A DNA stretch of 8,847 bases from Spirochaetaceae bacterium (GTDB lineage: Bacteria > Spirochaetota > Spirochaetia > Treponematales > Breznakiellaceae), in the NCBI GenBank assembly GCA_031265535.1, contig JAISCO010000172.1:1-8847 (forward strand), given 5' to 3'. The translations under genes and the position numbers were made by a program. Positions 6,075 to 8,847 of the stretch are shown here, piece by piece. How positions within the stretch are numbered: position 1 is the stretch's first letter; every line of letters begins with the position of its first letter. The notes under the pieces were generated by a model. It had not been told where the DNA came from and made no database searches. It worked only from the letters and a program-made list of their open reading frames with translations.

Positions 6075-7497
6075 AATATTTTCTGCTTTATTTTCTGCCT
6101 TAATGTTATTATTGTTGTTCCACCCTCTCGCGCTGAACGCGCAGGAGCTTTCCGCCGCCGCTGCCGGCGCCGCCGCCGGCGCGCCCGCTGTCCGTCAAAT
6201 ATCTGTCGCCGAATACCGCTCGCTCGCTCTGTCAAACAATCTTTCTGTGCGAAGCGCCCAGTTTGACTTGGAAAAAAGCAAGCATCTGCGCTCTTATGCG
6301 TTCAGTCAATTTTTCCCTCAGGTTAAGGCGGTGGGAGGCTTGCTTAAGCCCGGTCTGTTTGGCGGCGGCAGGCTTTCCATGGATGCCGATATCGACATGA
6401 CGCGCATTTTCCGCAATTCCACTGACGCGAGTTTGACCCTCGACAGTACTTTCGATTTTACCGATTCTATGTGGGGAATGTTTGGAGCTCTAACGATTAC
6501 GCAGCCCTTGTTCGCAGGCGGGCGTATAATCAATTCATACCGGCTTGCCGGCAAGGGTGTTGACGCTTCCGCCTACCAGCTTCAGATGGCGCGTAATGAG
6601 GTGTATGATGAGGCCGAGTCGAAGTATTATCAGCTTGTGCTGCTTTCCCAATTGATAGAAACCTTGGATCTTTACAGCGACACGCTCGACGTTTTAAATA
6701 ATCAGGTTTCACAGGCTTTAAGCCGCGGTGTCGTGTCCCGCAGTGATTCTTTGCGTGTCAGGTTAAAGAGGGAAGAGGTGGCTATTCAAAAGGAGCAGGC
6801 CAAGGCGATGTTCGTGATCGCCGAGCGGGATTTCAAGTTGTTCGCGGGTATTCGTTCCGGTGATGTTCTTGAACTTAGCGCCGGTTTCGACGCGGTTGTC
6901 GAGCCGGATTTCGACCCGGCTTCGTTTCCTTCACATCTGGCGGAGAGGCCGGAATACCGGCTTTTATCGCTCCAGCACGACGCGGCGCGTTTGCAAGAAT
7001 TGGTTACGGCCGGTTCGTATCTGCCTTCGGTGGAAATTGGCGCGTATGTCGCCGGTTTGGATTTTCGGCTGGATGGAAAGACTTTAAGGGATTTTCACGC
7101 TTCTTATAATGATGTGTCGGGTTTCATTTTGCTGAATATTCCTATATCGGATTGGTGGGGCGGCTATCATAAAATCAAGGAGGCGTCTTTTTCCCGTCAA
7201 AGCGCGGCGGCTCAGCTTGAAACAAACTCTAACTATTTGCTGCTAGATATAGAGAATAAATATGTCTCTTTCCAAACCGCGTTCAGGCAGGTAAAGCTGG
7301 CGGAAATCGGTCTTGAATACGCGGAGCAAAATAGGTCGGAGTACTACGACCGTTACAGCGCGGGTATTAGTGTTCTTGGCGACTATCTTGAGGCGCTTGC
7401 TCTTGAGCATGAAAATAGGACAAAGCTTAATCAATCTAAAGCCGATTATTTTTCCGCCCGAAACGCCTTCCTCTCATCCCTAGGCGCCCCCCACTAA
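6067..7497 (+). CDS. TolC-family outer-membrane efflux protein
   Basis: A 476-residue outer-membrane factor, the exit duct of the tripartite pump. The start at the GTG at 6067 gives a compact signal peptide (SKIF, a Leu-rich core, cleavage near ALNA-QE at residue 25), with AAGGGG at 6054-6059 before it. The ATG at 6049 (six residues longer, no ribosome binding site) is an alternative. The mature protein begins with an Ala/Gly-rich linker (about 28-42). Two outer-membrane-efflux-protein repeats follow: about 45-275 (SVAEYRSLALSNN, PLFAGGRI, coiled-coil helices with VLNNQVSQAL and RGVVSRSDSLRVR) and about 295-470 (ERPEYRLLSLQHD, YLPSVEIGAY, LNIPISDWWGGYHKI, NKYVSFQTAFRQVKLAEIG, SAGISVLGDYLEAL). 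Length is normal. It overlaps the pump gene's stop by 8 bases, which implies coupled translation. Its stop codon lies within a palindrome of the flanking repeat family. Confidence 0.93.
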   Translation: MSKIFSALFSALMLLLLFHPLALNAQELSAAAAGAAAGAPAVRQISVAEYRSLALSNNLSVRSAQFDLEKSKHLRSYAFSQFFPQVKAVGGLLKPGLFGGGRLSMDADIDMTRIFRNSTDASLTLDSTFDFTDSMWGMFGALTITQPLFAGGRIINSYRLAGKGVDASAYQLQMARNEVYDEAESKYYQLVLLSQLIETLDLYSDTLDVLNNQVSQALSRGVVSRSDSLRVRLKREEVAIQKEQAKAMFVIAERDFKLFAGIRSGDVLELSAGFDAVVEPDFDPASFPSHLAERPEYRLLSLQHDAARLQELVTAGSYLPSVEIGAYVAGLDFRLDGKTLRDFHASYNDVSGFILLNIPISDWWGGYHKIKEASFSRQSAAAQLETNSNYLLLDIENKYVSFQTAFRQVKLAEIGLEYAEQNRSEYYDRYSAGISVLGDYLEALALEHENRTKLNQSKADYFSARNAFLSSLGAPH

Positions 7498-7511
7498 CCG
7501 GCCAGCCGGTT
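7496..7511 (+). repeat. palindrome at the tolC stop codon, variant of the window's repeat
   Basis: AACCGGCCAGCCGGTT has 7-bp perfect arms around CA and begins inside the TAA stop. It stands exactly where other copies have CCCGCCAGCGGG before TTTACATGCGC. Compared with them, CCCGC has become CCGGC and GCGGG has become GCCGG, so pairing is kept. No T run follows, so it is not a typical intrinsic terminator. It could still protect the 3' end of the operon mRNA. Confidence 0.65.
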
Positions 7512-7663
7512 TACATGCGCTCCGCGCTAACATACCCAAAGCGGACTTAGGGCTCTGCCTTAGGGTTTGAAAAGGGCGGTTGGCATACGCGGCTGCCCGC
7601 CAGTGAGTTTCTCATGCGCTCCGCGCTAGCCCGCCAGCGGGTTTACATGCGCTCCGCGCTAGC
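7498..7663 (-). repeat. inverted copy of the left repeat array
   Basis: Read on the minus strand, this block is the same family as the array at 1283-1656. 7513-7596 is a degenerate full unit: ACATGCGCTCCGCGC, CATACCC.AAAGCGG, GCCTTAGGG and GCATACGCGGCTGC align in order with the reverse complement of the left units. Two further 29-bp-type units follow: a degenerate one at 7596-7627 and one at 7629-7659 that is a perfect 31-base reverse complement of 1598-1628. The efflux operon thus lies between inverted copies of one repeat family. Confidence 0.85.
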
Positions 7664-7926
7664 GTCTTGCCGCCCCTCGTTGGGGGCGGAGCGGCGTTCA
7701 CTTTGATAGCGGCGGTCAAAATTTTACCTTTAATCCGATAATTCGTGTTAATTCGCGTAATTTGTGGCTCATATTCCGGTTCAGGAGGGGGGCGCTGTTT
7801 CCCTGCATCATCGCAAACCGTTGCCTAATAGTCACGCCCCCCTGTCTACAGCCTGCCTACGGCAGTCTTCCGCCACCCCCCCACCAGCCTTTACCTTCTT
7901 CCTTCTTACCTCTTCCTTCTTCCTTT
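7664..7926. other. non-coding convergent intergenic region with short repeats
   Basis: No credible gene. A GC hairpin CGCCCC/GGGGCG lies at about 7671-7688, without a T run. Between 7740 and 7767 there are three short degenerate reiterations (AATTCGTGTT, AATTCGCGT, AATTTGTGG). A small CTGCC/GGCAG hairpin lies at 7853-7865. From 7886 to the carbamoyltransferase stop the sequence is a T/C-rich tract of repeated CTTCTTCC and TTACCTC words, like those flanking the Rpn locus. Convergent transcription from tolC and the carbamoyltransferase gene must end here, but no strong bidirectional terminator is evident. Confidence 0.55.
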
Positions 7927-8847
7927 TTACTTGCTTCCGGCTGTTTTACGCACAAGAAATGATCCCAGAATCACGTACTCCAGCTTTGAGTTGTCGAGCG
8001 TGTGGATTGCGTCTTCCGGACTGCCTACATTAGGCTCGCCGTGTAAGTTGAAAGATGTGTTAAGTATAGCGCCGCATCCGGTCAATTTCTTGAATTCCGA
8101 TATTATCTTGTAATAGCCCGGGTTCCAATCTTTAAGTACAGCCTGAGGGCGTACCGTATAGTCTTTTGGATGTATAGCCGCCGGAATCTCATCTCGCGCT
8201 TTTTCGGTCGAATCAAAACTGACGCACATATAAGGCGCAGACATATTTCGGGGATTCACGATATATTCATTCACATCTTCCGCGAGAATGCTCGGCGTAA
8301 ACGGCATCCAAAAATCACGACTCTTTATGTATTGGTTCAGGACATCAATGTTTTTGTAGTACTTCGCGTTACACATGATAGAGCGGTTGCCGAGCGCCCG
8401 CGCCCCCCATTCCTCGCGCCCCGCGCAACGCGCCACAATTTTATTGTCCGCCAAAAGGCGCGCCGCGCAAACTGCCATCTCCTCCTCCGTTAAAAATTCA
8501 TATTCATACCGTTCCCGTACCGTCTCAAGATAATTTTTTATATAGTCATCAGAAAATTCACGGCCCATGTACAGACTTTTTATTTTTTTCATTTTTTGAT
8601 TCAGAATACTATTGCCGTAATAGAGGCCGCCTATGGCCAGCGATTCATCGCCGGAACTGGGTATCACGAACAGTTCCGTAAGTTTAGGTATTTCATAAAC
8701 TTTTTTGGCTGCTTTAACGTTCATAAATACACCGCCGCCCAAAGTTACCGATGTAATTCCGGTCTTTTCGATCCAGTAATTTATCCAGTTTATAATCAGT
8801 TCTTCGGCAAAAAGCTGTATCGCGCCCGCAATGTTATCGAAACGCTC
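7927..8847 (-). CDS. NodU/CmcH-family carbamoyltransferase, 3' part (truncated by window end)
   Basis: The C-terminal 306 residues of a protein that transfers a carbamoyl group from carbamoyl phosphate, with ATP, to a hydroxyl of a sugar or secondary metabolite. The frame is open to the window end and reads GAIQLFAEELI and TLGGGVFMNVK, the end of the N-terminal kinase-like domain, followed by ELFVIPSSGDESLAIGG. The C-terminal domain shows GREEWGARALGNRSI, FWMPFTPSIL, the TVRPQAV stretch, and GAILNTSFNLHGEPNVGSPEDAIHTL, all family hallmarks. A TTG at 8742 is not the start, since conserved family sequence continues upstream of it. Family members are about 550-600 residues, so roughly half is outside. 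The acceptor is unknown; a surface polysaccharide or secondary metabolite is likely. It is convergent with the efflux operon, with no evident functional link. Confidence 0.92.
   Translation of the reverse strand, partial: ERFDNIAGAIQLFAEELIINWINYWIEKTGITSVTLGGGVFMNVKAAKKVYEIPKLTELFVIPSSGDESLAIGGLYYGNSILNQKMKKIKSLYMGREFSDDYIKNYLETVRERYEYEFLTEEEMAVCAARLLADNKIVARCAGREEWGARALGNRSIMCNAKYYKNIDVLNQYIKSRDFWMPFTPSILAEDVNEYIVNPRNMSAPYMCVSFDSTEKARDEIPAAIHPKDYTVRPQAVLKDWNPGYYKIISEFKKLTGCGAILNTSFNLHGEPNVGSPEDAIHTLDNSKLEYVILGSFLVRKTAGSK

Noticed and set aside
1598..7659. Composite transposon carrying the efflux operon
   Set aside because: Inverted arms are present, but there is no transposase gene in or beside them and no target-site duplication was seen. 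Kept only as a rearrangement hypothesis.
7671..7688. Rho-independent terminator (CGCCCC/GGGGCG hairpin)
   Set aside because: No T run follows on either strand, and it lies about 175 bases beyond the tolC stop.
7692..7723. Terminator formed by TTTGA/TCAAA with ATTTT after it
   Set aside because: The stem is only 5 bp and AT-rich with a long loop; too weak to call.
7762..8033. Short plus-strand frames over the spacer and the carbamoyltransferase 3' end
   Set aside because: They are antisense shadows with proline/phenylalanine-rich low-complexity translations from the pyrimidine tract.

Overview
The window is a roughly 50% GC bacterial segment. It holds a decayed recombination-promoting nuclease (Rpn/PD-(D/E)XK 'transposase') locus, a complete tripartite efflux operon (lipoprotein adaptor, RND pump, TolC-type outer-membrane factor) and the 3' part of a NodU/CmcH-type carbamoyltransferase gene on the opposite strand. 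TolC and a lipid-anchored adaptor indicate a diderm. The Rpn wording, the relaxed lipobox and the long repeat-rich intergenic regions most resemble a gut Treponema-like spirochaete. A member of Bacteroidales cannot be excluded from sequence alone.

Layout. 1-142: AT- and pyrimidine-rich repeats. 143-1144: Rpn gene broken by a palindrome-bearing insertion near 319-390 and by a 4-bp tandem duplication at 813-820. Its C-terminal part (845-1144) keeps its own strong ribosome binding site and an open frame. 1145-1700: non-coding, with an array of about 100-bp GC-rich units ending in a G-rich tract against the efflux promoter region. 1701-2738: adaptor. 2739-2936: spacer with six successive hairpins. 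2937-6074: RND pump. 6067-7497: TolC-family protein, overlapping the pump gene. 7498-7926: the same repeat family in inverted orientation, then pyrimidine-rich sequence. 7927-8847 (minus): carbamoyltransferase, running off the window end.

The three efflux genes should form one envelope-spanning pump: adaptor in the periplasm, proton-driven pump in the inner membrane, channel in the outer membrane. No regulator is visible and the substrate cannot be read from sequence. The most unusual material is non-coding: one repeat family that flanks the efflux operon in inverted orientation (a perfect 31-bp inverted pair at 1598-1628 and 7629-7659), carries a palindrome with paired changes at the tolC stop codon, and shares that palindrome with the insertion in the Rpn gene; and the hairpin cluster between adaptor and pump genes. 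I found no CRISPR array, tRNA, rRNA or recognisable new multi-gene system.
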